Shown: positions 30,081-39,922 of the stretch, one piece after another | Layout: the number at the start of each line of letters is the position of its first letter | Numbering within the stretch: position 1 is the stretch's first letter | Source: Staphylococcus intermedius NCTC 11048 | Lineage (GTDB): Bacteria; Bacillota; Bacilli; Staphylococcales; Staphylococcaceae | Assembly: GCF_002902385.1 (NCBI RefSeq) | Contig: NZ_PPQH01000009.1 | Coordinates: 234,577 to 298,576, forward strand | Reading direction: 5' to 3' | Length of the DNA stretch: 64,000 nt | Position numbers and translations under genes: made by a program | The notes under the pieces: generated by a model | Databases searched by the model: none | The model's input: only the letters and a program-made list of their open reading frames with translations | What the model was told of the DNA's origin: nothing

Positions 30081-30437
30081 CTATAATTTGGTATCTTTCA
30101 TGTCTTCCTTAATCTCATCAAGCTTCAGTCGTTTAGAAGCGGGTGTCTTAAGGTTATACGCTGCTTTCAATACGAGATGACTCGCTAAAGGACCTGTAAT
30201 AAATACAAAGACAATACCGATAATCAATTGAAAGTTGACGTAACCTTCTTTACCGATGAAATAGATAAAAGTGCCAGTCAATAATAACATTGCGCCAAGT
30301 GTTGAAGCTTTACCCGCAGCATGTGCACGAGAGTAGACATCATCAAGACGTATCATTCCAATGGCTGCGAGGGCACTAAATAAAGCGCCGACGATAACGA
30401 GAATTAAACCGATACTAATCGTGATCGTTTCTGTCAT
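30081..30437 (-). CDS. mnhG: MnhG, Na+/H+ antiporter subunit G
   Basis: 118-residue subunit of the seven-part Mnh/Mrp antiporter. Three hydrophobic segments surround the family motif [19 protein letters not shown], and the hydrophilic tail ends [14 protein letters not shown] is 7 bases from ATG 30437 but only one base from an in-frame TTG at 30443, and ATG gives the 118-residue length usual for S. aureus. It overlaps mnhF by 23 bases. Last gene of the operon. Confidence 0.96.
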   Translation of the reverse strand: MTETITISIGLILVIVGALFSALAAIGMIRLDDVYSRAHAAGKASTLGAMLLLTGTFIYFIGKEGYVNFQLIIGIVFVFITGPLASHLVLKAAYNLKTPASKRLKLDEIKEDMKDTKL

Positions 30438-30708
30438 TTTCAATCACCTGACCTTTATCCATAAATTTGGCGAATACCGCTGTACCTAGAAAGGCAAGAA
30501 TCCCAATTAAAAGAATTGCGACAATCATATAGTGTGTGCCTAAAATAATTGAGAACAATCCGATAATCGCCATAAGCTGAATGCCAATCGCATCTAATGC
30601 TACGACGCGATCTGGTAATGTAGGACCGAGAATCACACGGACGAGCATTGCTAAAATTGATAAAACGACGATGACTAAAGCAATAATGATGAAAATATCA
30701 TAGTTCAT
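30415..30708 (-). CDS. mnhF: MnhF, Na+/H+ antiporter subunit F
   Basis: 97-residue, three-helix subunit F. The conserved [15 protein letters not shown] loop lies between helices 1 and 2, where the acidic residue is a family feature. It starts on the last base of mnhE and overlaps mnhG by 23 bases, showing tight translational coupling. MnhF is required for the complex, although ion translocation itself is assigned to the A and D subunits. Confidence 0.96.
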   Translation of the reverse strand: MNYDIFIIIALVIVVLSILAMLVRVILGPTLPDRVVALDAIGIQLMAIIGLFSIILGTHYMIVAILLIGILAFLGTAVFAKFMDKGQVIENDRNDHD

Positions 30709-31187
30709 TACGATTCACCCACCTCTCTCACTGCTTTTTCAAGAGAGCCTTTAATACCAGCAACTACTTCTTCTTTTGTTGAGAAGTTTAAACAGTGAAT
30801 ATATAAACGTTTCATATCATCATTGACTCCGATAACGACAGTCCCCGGTGTTAATGTGATTAAATTCGATAATAATGCGACTTGCCAAGGATGTTCTAAG
30901 TCTGTTTCATAAACGAAAAAGGCAGATTCATTTTTGATGCGTGGTTGCAAGATAACACGCAATACATCAAGATTTGCTTTGATGAGTTCAAGTAAAAAGA
31001 TAAATACGAGTTTAATAACTTTGTATAGTGTAATCACGTAAAAGCGTCCTGGTAGCAGTTTACGCATTAAAAATACGAGCAATAAAGCGAAAAGGTAGCC
31101 TAAGACGAAAGCGTTCATCGTATAACTGTCAGAGACGAACAGCCAAAATATTGCTAAAAATAAATTGATGACGATTTGTATTGCCAT
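30708..31187 (-). CDS. mnhE: MnhE, Na+/H+ antiporter subunit E
   Basis: 159-residue MnhE. Two or three N-terminal membrane segments are followed by the conserved region [17 protein letters not shown] and a cytoplasmic C-terminal domain. The start MAIQIVIN at 31187 is one base after the mnhD stop codon; the longer frame runs into mnhD without homology. Length and order match S. aureus MnhE. Confidence 0.96.
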   Translation of the reverse strand: MAIQIVINLFLAIFWLFVSDSYTMNAFVLGYLFALLLVFLMRKLLPGRFYVITLYKVIKLVFIFLLELIKANLDVLRVILQPRIKNESAFFVYETDLEHPWQVALLSNLITLTPGTVVIGVNDDMKRLYIHCLNFSTKEEVVAGIKGSLEKAVREVGES

Positions 31188-31188
31188 A

Positions 31189-32688
31189 TTACTGCACCCC
31201 CAATACGCTATGAATGTACGTGTCTGGTTGGTAGAATGACTTCGCAGCTTCTGCAACGATTGGATACAGTTGACCCGCTGTAAGACCGAAGACCACAGTT
31301 ATTACGACTGCTAAAACACTCACTGCTAATAAACCACGGTGATGTAAGCGCGGGTTATAAACGTAGCCATAACTTTTACCAAAGAACCCACGTAAAAAGA
31401 TGTTGATGACTGAATAGAGTACAACTAGGCTTGAAAGGAGTACAATGATCCCTGTCGCATAAAAGCCTTCTTCAAATGCAGCTTGCACGATGTAAAGTTT
31501 GCCATAAAAACCACTAAATGGTGGAATGCCGGCTAAACTTAAAGCCGCAATAAAAAATGTCCAACCTAATAATGGATAATGATGAATCAGACCACCAAAT
31601 TTACGCAAGTCCGTTGTTTTCGTGATTTTAAACATAATTCCAATGAGGAAGAAGAGTGCAGCTTTAATTAACATATCATGAATGGTGTAGTAAATCGCAC
31701 CGACCATGCCTGCTTCGCTCATTAAGCCAACACCGACTAAAATGACACCGACTGCAATCATGATGTTGTATAAAATAATCCGCTTCGTATCACGGAAACC
31801 GACTGCACCGACTGACCCAAAAATGATCGTCAACAATGCAAGTGCTAATATCGTGTAATGCGAGAAAGTTAACGTATCATGGAAGAATAAGCTCATCACA
31901 CGTGCAATCGCATAAACGCCGACTTTTGTCAGTAGGGCACCGAAAAATGCGATAATCGCAAATGGTGGCGCGTAATATGCACCTGGTAACCAAACATACA
32001 TTGGGAAAACCCCAGCTTTTGTCGCAAATACAAAGATGAACATAATAAATGCGACACTTAATAGCCCTGGATGATCTTCAGAAAGGGTATTTAACTTTAA
32101 ACTAATGTCCGCTAAGTTCAATGTACCGACGATAGAATAGAGTATACCGACTGCCATGACGAAAAAGGCAGAAGAGACGACGTTCACTAACAAGTATTTA
32201 ACACTTTCTTGAAGTTGAATTTTAGTTCCGCCAATGACCATTAAGCCGTATGACGACATTAAAAATACTTCGAAAAAGACGAATAAGTTAAAGATATCGC
32301 CTGTAATAAAAGCACCGTTAATCCCCGTCAGCATCATCATGACTGTGAAATAGTAATAATATGTCTCACGATGTAACCCAATCGACTGATACGAGAATAA
32401 AATAATCAGTAACGTAATCAAAATACTTGTTGTCACGAGGAGGGCACTAAATAAATCTAATACGAAAACGATACTATAAGGTGCCTCCCATGACCCCAAT
32501 CTTAAAACGAGGGGGTGACCGCTTTGCCATACATTGACTAAATTCCATATCGAAAACGCTAACGTGACAGTCGTACCAGTTAATGCGATATAGCGTTTAA
32601 TAAAAGGTCGGAGTCCACTAACAATTAACAGAATCGCTGTAATAATTGGGACAACTAACACCATAACGATTAAGTTTTCATTCATCAT
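31189..32688 (-). CDS. mnhD: MnhD, Na+/H+ antiporter subunit D
   Basis: 499-residue proton-channel subunit related to complex I NuoM/NuoN, with about 14 helices. The family residues include the Glu in [16 protein letters not shown], the Lys in [15 protein letters not shown] and a further Lys in [11 protein letters not shown]. Two start codons are adjacent (32688 and 32685); the first aligns better with S. aureus. It overlaps mnhC by 11 bases. Together with MnhA it is thought to provide the ion path that exports Na+ in exchange for H+. Confidence 0.96.
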   Translation of the reverse strand: MMNENLIVMVLVVPIITAILLIVSGLRPFIKRYIALTGTTVTLAFSIWNLVNVWQSGHPLVLRLGSWEAPYSIVFVLDLFSALLVTTSILITLLIILFSYQSIGLHRETYYYYFTVMMMLTGINGAFITGDIFNLFVFFEVFLMSSYGLMVIGGTKIQLQESVKYLLVNVVSSAFFVMAVGILYSIVGTLNLADISLKLNTLSEDHPGLLSVAFIMFIFVFATKAGVFPMYVWLPGAYYAPPFAIIAFFGALLTKVGVYAIARVMSLFFHDTLTFSHYTILALALLTIIFGSVGAVGFRDTKRIILYNIMIAVGVILVGVGLMSEAGMVGAIYYTIHDMLIKAALFFLIGIMFKITKTTDLRKFGGLIHHYPLLGWTFFIAALSLAGIPPFSGFYGKLYIVQAAFEEGFYATGIIVLLSSLVVLYSVINIFLRGFFGKSYGYVYNPRLHHRGLLAVSVLAVVITVVFGLTAGQLYPIVAEAAKSFYQPDTYIHSVLGVQ

Positions 32689-33025
32689 CTTCTTGTGGCA
32701 CCCCTTTCATTCTTTCGACGTTATCTGTTCCTAATTCTTTATAACTTCTGAAAGCGAGTACTAAGAAAAAGGCAGTGACCGCAAATGAAATAACAATTGC
32801 AGTTAAAATTAATGCTTGTGGGATAGGGTCTACATAATCAGAAACACCTTTTTCATAAATAGGGACGTTCCCGTTTTTAAGCCCACCCATCGTTAAAATA
32901 AACAAGTTTGCGGCGTGTGATAATAATGTTGTACCGATAATAATTCTGATCAAACTTTTAGAAAGAATGAGGTACACACTGATGGAAGTTAACAAGCCAC
33001 AAACGACGATTAAAACAATTTCCAT
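32678..33025 (-). CDS. mnhC: MnhC, Na+/H+ antiporter subunit C
   Basis: 115-residue NuoK-like subunit with three helices. Conserved features are [19 protein letters not shown] and the periplasmic-type loop [16 protein letters not shown]. It starts on the last base of the mnhB stop (TAATG) and overlaps mnhD by 11 bases. The C-terminal tail carries the acidic end QEDDE. Typical length for the family. Confidence 0.96.
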   Translation of the reverse strand: MEIVLIVVCGLLTSISVYLILSKSLIRIIIGTTLLSHAANLFILTMGGLKNGNVPIYEKGVSDYVDPIPQALILTAIVISFAVTAFFLVLAFRSYKELGTDNVERMKGVPQEDDE

Positions 33026-33453
33026 TACTCATTCTCTCCAATCGTTAGAATAATTGTAAGTACTGTACCGATAACGACAAAAAGAACGCCGGTATCGAAA
33101 ATGACTGCTGTATGCACATGCATCGGTTGGAGTAATGGCAACGGAATATCCACAGATGTATGTGTGAAAAAGTTCTTCCCATATGTCCAACTGAGCATAG
33201 GTGCGCTGACACAAAACGTTAAGCCTACAGCAATTAATTTTTTGAAATCCCAAGGGAACACTTTACGCAATGTTTTGACATCAAATGCCACTGCGATAAT
33301 CACCAGTGCACTTGAGACGAGTAAACCACCGATAAAGCCGCCCCCTGGTGTATAATGTCCAGCTAAGAAAAGTGAGAAGCCGAACATCATAATTAAGAAA
33401 AAGATAATTAATGATGAATACTGTGCAATTAAATCATTTTTCTGTCTGTTCAA
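33025..33453 (-). CDS. mnhB: MnhB, Na+/H+ antiporter subunit B
   Basis: 142-residue MnhB with four helices and the signature [17 protein letters not shown]. The homologous start LNRQKNDLI is encoded by TTG at 33453, which gives exactly the S. aureus length and has AAAGGG about 9 bases upstream. An in-frame ATG at 33471 without a good ribosome site would add six residues. The start lies inside the end of mnhA, a 20-base overlap. Confidence 0.94.
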   Translation of the reverse strand: MNRQKNDLIAQYSSLIIFFLIMMFGFSLFLAGHYTPGGGFIGGLLVSSALVIIAVAFDVKTLRKVFPWDFKKLIAVGLTFCVSAPMLSWTYGKNFFTHTSVDIPLPLLQPMHVHTAVIFDTGVLFVVIGTVLTIILTIGENE

Positions 33454-35851
33454 TCTTCTCAACCCTTTCATAACCGTTTTTATGTTTCGCACGTAATTTA
33501 ATTAACGTGTAAATCCCCATACCTGCAATACCGAGTACAGATGATTCAAACAATGTATCGGTACCACGGAAGTCTACAAGAATCACGTTAACCATGTTTT
33601 TACCTTCAGCGAGGTCATAAACATGCGCTTTGTAGAATTCGCTAATGGATTCGAAGTGACGGTTGCCGTAAGCGATTAAACCTAACACAATCACAACTGC
33701 ACCGACCCCGATAGAGATCATTGCATTAACGACACGATAGCGTACAGATTCGTTGTAACGACTCATATTTGGCAAGTGATAGAAACAAAGTAAGAACAAT
33801 GCCGTTGAAATCGTTTCGACAACGAATTGTGTTAAGGCAAGGTCAGGCGCATTAAAGAAAATAAAGAAAATCGCCATAGAGTAACCCACAGCACTTAACA
33901 TGATAATGCTGAACAGTCGAGAACGCGCAAAAATAATCATAATCGCAGCAATCGTAATAGTAATCACGGATACAAATTCATAAGGTCTGATAGGGGAGAC
34001 CTTCATAAAGTCTACTGTGAATGGTACGAAAATCAATGTGACAAATGTAAGTACAATCATCATGAAAAAGATAATGACTAAATTGTTACGATTGAAACCT
34101 GTCATATACGTACGCGTAATTTGTGTTGCGTAGTACGGTGTGTAACGTCCAGTTTGGTTATACCAGTGATTTAACGTCATTGCATTTGGAATCCCTCTCA
34201 ATATTGGCACCCAACGTTTGGCAGTCAATATGAGTACAGCACCTACAGCATAAATGATTAAAGTTGCAATAAATGCTGGTGTGAAACCGTGCCATAAATG
34301 GAATGAAGCACTCACTTCATTGGTATTCGCAATCGATTTGACTGCTGGTTCAACAAGGGGTGCAGACACAATACTCGGGAATAATCCAATGGCTATAACT
34401 AAAGTAGCTAAAATTGTTGGCGAAATATTCATCAGTATTGAAGCTTCATGTGCTTTGTTCGGTAATGCATCCGGCTTATGGTCGCCTAAGAAAATTTCCA
34501 CAATAAATTTAAATGAATAAACAAATGTGAAAATACTACCGACAATCGCAACGATAGGGATTAACAAGCCAACTGTGTTTAAGCTAAATATTGAGGCATG
34601 TGTCACTTCTATCATGGATTCGATAAATGCTTCTTTAGATAAGAAACCATTGAACGGAGGTACACCTGCCATACTTAATGACGTAATAATCGACAAAGTA
34701 AATGAAATCGGCATGATTGTCATTAAGCCACCGAGTTTACGAATATCACGTGTTCCCGTCGCATGGTCTACCGCACCTGTGATCATAAACAGTGCACCTT
34801 TAAATGTCGCATGATTGATCAGATGGAAAATCGCTGCACTGTATGCGGCAAGGTATAATTGACTTTCATCACCTTGGAAATGATAACTTACTGCACCGAT
34901 ACCGAGCATCGACATGATCATCCCGAGTTGAGACACTGTTGAAAAGGCTAAAATACCTTTAAGATCCTGTTGCTTCGTTGCATTGAGCGAGCCCCAGAAG
35001 AGTGTAACGAGACCAAATGCCGTCACAGCCCATATCCAACCTTGTGACACTGCAAAAATCGGTGTTAAACGTGCAATAAGATAAATACCTGCTTTAACCA
35101 TTGTTGCGGAATGGAGATAGGCACTGACCGGTGTCGGTGCTTCCATCGCATCGGGTAACCAAATGTAAAATGGAAATTGTGCAGATTTCGTCATTGCACC
35201 AATAATTACAAAAATCATGGCGAGTAGAAAAATCGGTGATGCTTGAATTTGATCCACATTTTCGATAATTTCACGAATACGCCACGTGCCTGAAGCGAGG
35301 TAAAGTAAGATGAAACCACCGAGTAGTGATAAACCACCAAAAACGGTAATCATCATTGACTTCATCGCACCATAAAGCGATTTTTCTTTGTGTCGCCAAA
35401 ATGAGATTAATAAGAAACTTGAAAATGATGTGAGCTCCCAGAAAAAATATAGGACGAGTAAATTATCGGATAACACGACGCCGAGCATCGCACTCATAAA
35501 CATTAACAAGTAACAGTAAAAATGGCCGAGTTGTTCTGATTGGCTTAAATAACTAATTGAATATAATACAACAAGACTCCCTATGCCTGTAATCAGTAAA
35601 CTAAAGAGTAAACCTAGGCCATCGACATAAATATCGAAATTCATCCCAATTTGCGGCATCCAGGCTGCAGACTGTTCTGTAAATTGCCCGGACATTGTTG
35701 GCTTAATATAAGATAAAAAATAAGCAAACAATATGACTGGTATCGGCAATACAAACCAGCCAAGATGGATGCGTTTGTAGAAGCGATACAATATCGGGAT
35801 GAGTATTGCAAATATTAACGGCAACAGTACCGCTATATGTAACCCACTCAT
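33434..35851 (-). CDS. mnhA: MnhA, Na+/H+ antiporter subunit A
   Basis: 805-residue MnhA, the largest subunit, with about 20 helices. The N-terminal part resembles NuoL, with the conserved Glu in [17 protein letters not shown] and Lys in [19 protein letters not shown]. The C-terminal part is the MbhD/MbhE-like extension containing [24 protein letters not shown] precedes ATG 35851 (MSGLHIAV); an upstream extension lacks homology. First gene of mnhABCDEFG. The complex supports pH and Na+ homeostasis at the cell membrane. Confidence 0.97.
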   Translation of the reverse strand: MSGLHIAVLLPLIFAILIPILYRFYKRIHLGWFVLPIPVILFAYFLSYIKPTMSGQFTEQSAAWMPQIGMNFDIYVDGLGLLFSLLITGIGSLVVLYSISYLSQSEQLGHFYCYLLMFMSAMLGVVLSDNLLVLYFFWELTSFSSFLLISFWRHKEKSLYGAMKSMMITVFGGLSLLGGFILLYLASGTWRIREIIENVDQIQASPIFLLAMIFVIIGAMTKSAQFPFYIWLPDAMEAPTPVSAYLHSATMVKAGIYLIARLTPIFAVSQGWIWAVTAFGLVTLFWGSLNATKQQDLKGILAFSTVSQLGMIMSMLGIGAVSYHFQGDESQLYLAAYSAAIFHLINHATFKGALFMITGAVDHATGTRDIRKLGGLMTIMPISFTLSIITSLSMAGVPPFNGFLSKEAFIESMIEVTHASIFSLNTVGLLIPIVAIVGSIFTFVYSFKFIVEIFLGDHKPDALPNKAHEASILMNISPTILATLVIAIGLFPSIVSAPLVEPAVKSIANTNEVSASFHLWHGFTPAFIATLIIYAVGAVLILTAKRWVPILRGIPNAMTLNHWYNQTGRYTPYYATQITRTYMTGFNRNNLVIIFFMMIVLTFVTLIFVPFTVDFMKVSPIRPYEFVSVITITIAAIMIIFARSRLFSIIMLSAVGYSMAIFFIFFNAPDLALTQFVVETISTALFLLCFYHLPNMSRYNESVRYRVVNAMISIGVGAVVIVLGLIAYGNRHFESISEFYKAHVYDLAEGKNMVNVILVDFRGTDTLFESSVLGIAGMGIYTLIKLRAKHKNGYERVEKIEQTEK

Positions 35852-35884
35852 AAATTGCCCTCCTTTAAAAACTACGATATATCT

Positions 35885-35913
35885 ATTATACATGATTCTG
35901 AAACGTCTGAAAA
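35885..35913 (-). promoter_or_regulatory. Candidate promoter of the mnh operon
   Basis: On the minus strand, TTTTCA (35908-35913) and a perfect TATAAT (35885-35890) are 17 bases apart, about 35 bases before the mnhA start. Confidence 0.6.
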
Positions 35914-35977
35914 ACATGGTCATGCATAGATAACTCTAGATTTCCTTCACTCTTAAATAAGAAGAAACACGTCGAAA

Positions 35978-36358
35978 TTATGAAAAATTTGTTTTATATT
36001 GACGTGCATAATCTGCTTTAAGTTGTGTCAAACAATCTAAAGATGCATGCGCAAAAGGTGTATCCAAATCTTGTAATTCATTTTCGAGTTTTGAAATCGC
36101 ACGTTGTAAAGTCACCGTATAGTCTTCAACCTCACCTTCAAATGGTTTTAGACGACTTGGAGACGTATATCTTTTTTCATATAAACTGAGTGCTTTTCGT
36201 TCATGGAAAAAAACACCTTCCACTTCATTAGGGTGGTGGAGGTCACCTTGTTTCGGATGTTTGATGACTTGTAAAACCTTTACTAACACTTGATCCCCTT
36301 GTTCTTCTACGACCTCTACAGCATAGACGCCAGTTTTATGTGCAAAACGATAAAGCAT
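35978..36358 (-). CDS. kapB: Kinase-associated lipoprotein B-like protein (KapB)
   Basis: 126-residue KapB-family protein. The conserved core is TGVYAVEVVEEQGDQVLVKVLQ-like, followed by a HPNEVEGVFFHERKAL segment and a helical C-terminal region. In Bacillus, KapB influences sporulation kinase B; staphylococci do not sporulate, so the role here is unknown. Despite the family name there is no lipobox. AGAGAGGA lies about 11 bases before ATG 36358. It is divergent from the cyclophilin gene, with only 72 bases between their starts. Confidence 0.83.
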   Translation of the reverse strand: MLYRFAHKTGVYAVEVVEEQGDQVLVKVLQVIKHPKQGDLHHPNEVEGVFFHERKALSLYEKRYTSPSRLKPFEGEVEDYTVTLQRAISKLENELQDLDTPFAHASLDCLTQLKADYARQYKTNFS

Positions 36359-36430
36359 GACAATACCATCCTCTCTTAAATATGTTAAAATAGTGATATA
36401 CAACAGTTTATCACGAATGGAGTATAAAAA

Positions 36431-37024
36431 ATGACAAACTATCCACAATTAACGAAAGAAATTCAAGAAAACGAAATTAAAGTAATTATGCATACGAATA
36501 AAGGGGACATGACATTAAAGTTATTCCCTGACATTGCACCAAAGACAGTTCAAAACTTTGTCGAACTTTCTAAAAAAGGTTACTACGACGGGATTACATT
36601 TCACCGTGTGATCAATGACTTTATGATTCAAGGTGGCGATCCAACTGGTACAGGTATGGGTGGCGAAAGTATTTACGGCGGCCCATTTGAAGATGAGTTT
36701 TCAATGAATGCGTTTAACTTATACGGTGCGTTATCAATGGCGAATGCAGGTCCAGGTACAAACGGTTCACAATTTTTCATCGTTCAAATGAAAGAAGTAC
36801 CCGCACAAATGGTAGACCAACTCGTTGATGGGGGTTGGCCAAAAGAAATCGCTGAAGCATACAAAGAAAAAGGCGGTACACCGTGGTTAGACCAAAAACA
36901 TACAGTATTCGGTCAACTCATTGAAGGTGAAGACACATTAGAAGATATCGCAAGTGTTAAAGTCGATGCACAAGACAAACCAATGTATGATGTTGTCATT
37001 GAATCGATTGACATTGAAGAATAA
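36431..37024 (+). CDS. Peptidyl-prolyl cis-trans isomerase, cyclophilin type
   Basis: 197-residue cyclophilin that speeds proline isomerisation during folding. The active-site Arg is in [19 protein letters not shown], and the region [18 protein letters not shown] supplies the remaining substrate contacts. An insertion at about 130-155 lies before [12 protein letters not shown], as in other staphylococcal cyclophilins. No signal peptide, so cytoplasmic. GGAGTATA precedes ATG 36431. Confidence 0.95.
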   Translation: MTNYPQLTKEIQENEIKVIMHTNKGDMTLKLFPDIAPKTVQNFVELSKKGYYDGITFHRVINDFMIQGGDPTGTGMGGESIYGGPFEDEFSMNAFNLYGALSMANAGPGTNGSQFFIVQMKEVPAQMVDQLVDGGWPKEIAEAYKEKGGTPWLDQKHTVFGQLIEGEDTLEDIASVKVDAQDKPMYDVVIESIDIEE

Positions 37025-37045
37025 GCAATGAATGGAGGTCATCAC

Positions 37046-37306
37046 GTGGCAAATAATGATTTAAATATTCGATTATATCAATATTTAGCGGATTGGAATC
37101 CCATGCAATTTGATGACCCAACGATGGGAGACGCAGAAGTTTACGAAATGATGGATGCGGTACATCAAATAGGTGAAGCAGAAGCCGTGGCACAAGCGTT
37201 CCAACAGATTTATCAATTTTCGTTTGATGAAACATTGCCATATGACGTTTGCTTAGTGAAAGCAACTGAAGCGGTCAACATGCAAACGGAATGCAGTATT
37301 TCTTAA
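37046..37306 (+). CDS. DUF1871 family protein
   Basis: 86-residue DUF1871 protein, a short helical acidic protein conserved in staphylococci and bacilli without known function. GGAGG at 37032-37036 is 9 bases before GTG 37046, giving VANNDLNIRLYQYL; an in-frame ATG at 37028 would put the ribosome site inside the gene. It follows the cyclophilin gene by 21 bases, so the two are likely one transcript that ends at the terminator at 37318. Confidence 0.82.
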   Translation: MANNDLNIRLYQYLADWNPMQFDDPTMGDAEVYEMMDAVHQIGEAEAVAQAFQQIYQFSFDETLPYDVCLVKATEAVNMQTECSIS

Positions 37307-37317
37307 TGAATAGAAGA

Positions 37318-37355
37318 GTCGGTAAAAATCGTGAATGGTTTTTATCGGCTTTTTT
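37318..37355 (+). terminator. Terminator after cyclophilin-DUF1871
   Basis: A 13-bp stem with G-U pairs (37318-37330 with 37337-37349) is followed by six T. Confidence 0.9.
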
Positions 37356-37510
37356 GGTTAAACATGTTTCATGACGTGACAGACGGATTCTACTTTAACA
37401 ATATGTTGAGAAGGGGCAACCATCGCATAGGGTTAAAAAAAGGGGGTTATAAAATGAACACGTGTACTATAAGACACACGACCAAGGAGGGCAAAGCATT
37501 AAAACAACGC

Positions 37511-37543
37511 AAAAAAAGAGACGAGGAGTGCTTCCTCGTCTCT
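37511..37543 (-). terminator. Terminator of the cold-shock gene
   Basis: AGAGACGAGG at 37517-37526 pairs perfectly with CCTCGTCTCT at 37534-37543. On the minus strand it is followed by seven T, 20 bases past the cspA stop. Confidence 0.92.
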
Positions 37544-37562
37544 TCTCTATTAAAAGGTTAGA

Positions 37563-37763
37563 TTACATTTTAACAACGTTTGCTGCTTGAGCACCACGTT
37601 CGCCTTCAACGATATCAAAGTCAACATTTTGACCTTCTTCTAATGATTTGTATCCGTCTCCAACGATTGCTGAGAAATGTACAAATACATCGTCGCCGTT
37701 TTCTCTTTCAATAAATCCAAAACCTTTTTCTGCGTTAAACCATTTTACTGTACCGTTATTCAT
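37563..37763 (-). CDS. cspA: Cold-shock protein (CspA family)
   Basis: 66-residue cold-shock domain protein, a five-stranded beta-barrel RNA chaperone. Both RNP motifs are intact: KGFGFIERE and DVFVHFSAI, after the usual [12 protein letters not shown]. The candidate promoter is about 120 bases upstream, so the mRNA has a long leader as is common for csp genes, which are often controlled through leader folding. It occupies a place where, as I recall, S. aureus has no csp gene, so its location is of interest. ATG 37763 gives the standard length. Confidence 0.95.
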   Translation of the reverse strand: MNNGTVKWFNAEKGFGFIERENGDDVFVHFSAIVGDGYKSLEEGQNVDFDIVEGERGAQAANVVKM

Positions 37764-37882
37764 ATAGAATACCTCCACGTGCTTTTGCACAAATATTTGC
37801 AATAAATTCATTGATTAAAAAAGAGGATATTCTAAACAAATACACTACATTTAAATTCAAGTTCTTTTATTACGACAACCTA

Positions 37883-37911
37883 ACTATACGCCTTAATTTA
37901 AATAAAGTAAA
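37883..37911 (-). promoter_or_regulatory. Candidate cspA promoter with ~110-base leader
   Basis: On the minus strand, TTTACT (37906-37911), a 17-base spacer and TATAGT (37883-37888). Transcription would start near 37876 and give a 5' leader of about 110 bases, suiting leader-based cold regulation. The stretch 37912-38340 on the other side shows no gene or clear repeat. Confidence 0.6.
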
Positions 37912-38355
37912 GGATAAATAATTTAGGTTGTTCAAAAATGAAGTGTTAAAACACCTCTGAAGTCGGGCGCACGTAAGCACGAAAAAAATTTAAAAAAGAT
38001 GAAATCAAGCACTTTTGTATACTAGATTCACATGCTTTTGACACTTAAACATAATGAGAAAAGTAAAAGAGCAACAAAAATAGCAAACGTGTAATATCGA
38101 AATTGACAGTTGGATTGGGGGGGTATATTTAAATAAAAGATGGTAGTTACCTTTTGACGGGTGTACTAGTAACTCGATAATTGTCGGAATGTTCTGAAAT
38201 AAAGAAGGTAAAGTACAAGGGATGCTGCAATTAGTAACATTGTGAGTAAGAGAGTGAATTTTGCATGTAATAAGGCAAACTATTCCTTCTATTTGCATCA
38301 CAGAATTTTCACGAGTCAAAGATGATTTTATATTAACTAAAAAGGGATGAAACAA

Positions 38356-38661
38356 ATGAACATTTTAGTTGGAATTTTACTGTCGTTATTTATTTTTGTC
38401 ACAGGTGTTCTCTTTATGAAATTTAACAGCACGTTTTGGAATAATCCACTATTACTCATTTTTAAAAATAGAATCTATGTTAATCAAATAACAGGAAAAT
38501 CGTTCATAGGTATGAGTCTATTGTATTTCATCATTGCTATCCTATATCATCCGACGATATCGAGTATGGTTGTATTGTACTTAGTTTTAATTCTCATTGA
38601 TTTCATTGTCGTTGGTTTTATCATTTATACGAAAAACAGAAACCATATTAAAGTACAATAA
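38356..38661 (+). CDS. Small membrane protein, three predicted helices, unknown family
   Basis: 101-residue hydrophobic protein with membrane segments at about residues 2-20, 46-64 and 70-90 and a basic C-terminal end (KNRNHIKVQ). It might relate to DUF3784-type proteins, but I cannot assign it. AAAGGG is 9 bases from ATG 38356 and abuts ATG 38347, so 38356 is preferred. It stands alone, follows more than 400 bases without a gene, and has its own terminator. It falls in the block that differs from the S. aureus order. Confidence 0.68.
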   Translation: MNILVGILLSLFIFVTGVLFMKFNSTFWNNPLLLIFKNRIYVNQITGKSFIGMSLLYFIIAILYHPTISSMVVLYLVLILIDFIVVGFIIYTKNRNHIKVQ

Positions 38662-38678
38662 GGCTTTAAAAAATCAGT

Positions 38679-38724
38679 AAAGGCACTTATAGTTCACTAA
38701 ACATGAAATTTGAGTGCCTTTTCT
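38679..38724 (+). terminator. Terminator after the small membrane protein gene
   Basis: AAAGGCACT at 38679-38687 pairs with AGTGCCTTT at 38713-38721, followed by TCT. The loop is long (25 bases). Confidence 0.75.
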
Positions 38725-39089
38725 ATAGTTGATATTTCGATAATAGGAAAACAAATCACATAACGGAGTGTGTGTTAAAAAACCGTGCCATTGATTCGAT
38801 GAAAGTGAAAGTAGAAAAGAGAATGTCGTTCAAGTAATTAAATAGAGCGAGGTGGACGTCTAAAAAGAAGCAACCGCTCAAGTCTTCAATGACGATTGAA
38901 GGAAAATATCGATGCACTCCATTTTTTCTTGGGAATGTACTTTTAATAACACGAGTTACTCTTCCTATGATTGCTAAGGTTTGTGGGGTACCCTTGAGGA
39001 CTCAACTCTAGCATTCTTAATATTGTCAATGAATCTGATATAGGTAACACCGATGCTTCCAACCTACCAAAGTCCCAAAATCTTCAAAT
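38725..39089. other. 365-base intergenic region, nothing coding
   Basis: No open frame with a ribosome site. The only structure noted is a small CTTCAAT/ATTGAAG hairpin at 38884-38901. The stretch near 38985-39020 has weak resemblance to the flank of the repeat family but is too decayed to claim. Confidence 0.4.
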
Positions 39090-39120
39090 AAAAAAGCCAA
39101 TGCACAAACCGTACATTGAC
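39090..39120 (-). terminator. Terminator of the S1-domain protein gene
   Basis: On the minus strand GTCAATG (39114-39120) pairs with CATTGGC (39096-39102), followed by TTTTTT, 8 bases past the stop. Confidence 0.85.
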
Positions 39121-39128
39121 TTCAAGCG

Positions 39129-39518
39129 TTATTTAGACTCATATCTCATCTTCTTTTTGGACTGTTTCACCCAATATGGCAAACGTTCCTCTAATGTTCG
39201 AAACCCATATTTCTCAGTTTCCTGAATTTCATCCAATACTGAATATTTACCTTTCTTACGCTCATAATTTTTAAAATAATCATTATCCTTCAGAGATAAA
39301 TTTAACTTTCCGTTTTGATCAATAGAGATGATTTTGGCTTTCACAGTTTGACCTGGTGACAAAAGCTTTTTTAAATTATGTACATAATCATCCATGATTT
39401 CGGATATATGAATGAGTCCTTCAGTACTGTCAGGGGTCTCGACGAATGCGCCGTAGGGTTGAATACCAGTCACGCGTACTTTGACATGTTGTCCAACACG
39501 ATACTGTCTTTTCAACAT
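39129..39518 (-). CDS. S1 domain RNA-binding protein (YugI/GSP13/CvfD-like)
   Basis: 129-residue protein with one S1 domain at about residues 6-75, with the typical GQHVKVRVTGIQPYGAFVE, EGLIHISEI and GKLNLSLKD. A basic tail at 80-129 follows. Homologues are Bacillus general stress protein 13 and related ribosome-associated regulators. A role in translation or mRNA stability is likely but not shown. AAGGGG is 8 bases from ATG 39518. Divergent from rocA. Confidence 0.88.
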   Translation of the reverse strand: MLKRQYRVGQHVKVRVTGIQPYGAFVETPDSTEGLIHISEIMDDYVHNLKKLLSPGQTVKAKIISIDQNGKLNLSLKDNDYFKNYERKKGKYSVLDEIQETEKYGFRTLEERLPYWVKQSKKKMRYESK

Positions 39519-39704
39519 TCATAACCCCTTATCGATTAGTTTTTAACATTTTTATCATAGCACATCTTTTGAGAATCTCCTAACTATTCGTTATATGAAA
39601 TGGATATTTTAACATTCACAAACAACTGTTTTTAACAGGATAAACGTGATTTGACAACTATTTACAAAAGTATCGTAAAGTCACTATTTTCAAGAGAAAG
39701 GCTA

Positions 39705-39734
39705 TTGCAATATTAAGGTTAAAAAGGCTATAAT
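39705..39734 (+). promoter_or_regulatory. Candidate rocA promoter
   Basis: TTGCAA at 39705-39710 and a perfect TATAAT at 39729-39734 with an 18-base spacer. Transcription would begin near 39741, leaving a 180-base leader before rocA. Confidence 0.6.
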
Positions 39735-39744
39735 TGCTTATAAA

Positions 39745-39758
39745 TGAAAGCGCTTAAT
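39745..39758 (+). promoter_or_regulatory. Predicted cre (CcpA) site in the rocA leader
   Basis: TGAAAGCGCTTAATCA begins at 39745. The left part TGAAAGCGCTT matches the cre consensus and the right end is imperfect. It lies immediately after the predicted transcription start, where bound CcpA would block transcription. In S. aureus, amino-acid catabolic genes of this pathway are under carbon catabolite repression. Confidence 0.6.
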
Positions 39759-39788
39759 CACTATCGATTGATTTAAATTGATGCGAGC

Positions 39789-39879
39789 ATGTCAGTGGGT
39801 CATGACATATGGAACGTACGGCTTTTATGTTGATACAAATAGTGTTTTCTTTTACAAATATGTCATGAATATGTCATGA
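39789..39879 (+). promoter_or_regulatory. Candidate operator cluster, ATGTCATGA repeats upstream of rocA
   Basis: The 9-mer ATGTCATGA occurs twice in direct orientation 11 bases apart (39860-39868 and 39871-39879), and once inverted at 39800-39808. The inverted copy also forms ATGTCA/TGACAT with 39789-39794. This looks like a multi-site operator for an unknown regulator just upstream of the rocA ribosome site. Confidence 0.45.
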
Positions 39880-39922
39880 TAGATGTAAGGGTTTTCTTAT
39901 AATAAACAAAGGAGGATTTTAA

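Noticed and set aside
37331..37561. 76-residue plus-strand open frame between the DUF1871 gene and cspA
   Set aside because: It begins inside a terminator hairpin and ends in the cspA terminator; low-complexity Lys-rich product.
38005..38355. 116-residue minus-strand open frame
   Set aside because: No ribosome site, an odd Cys/His/Ile-rich composition and no recognisable family; it lies in the non-coding stretch before the small membrane gene.
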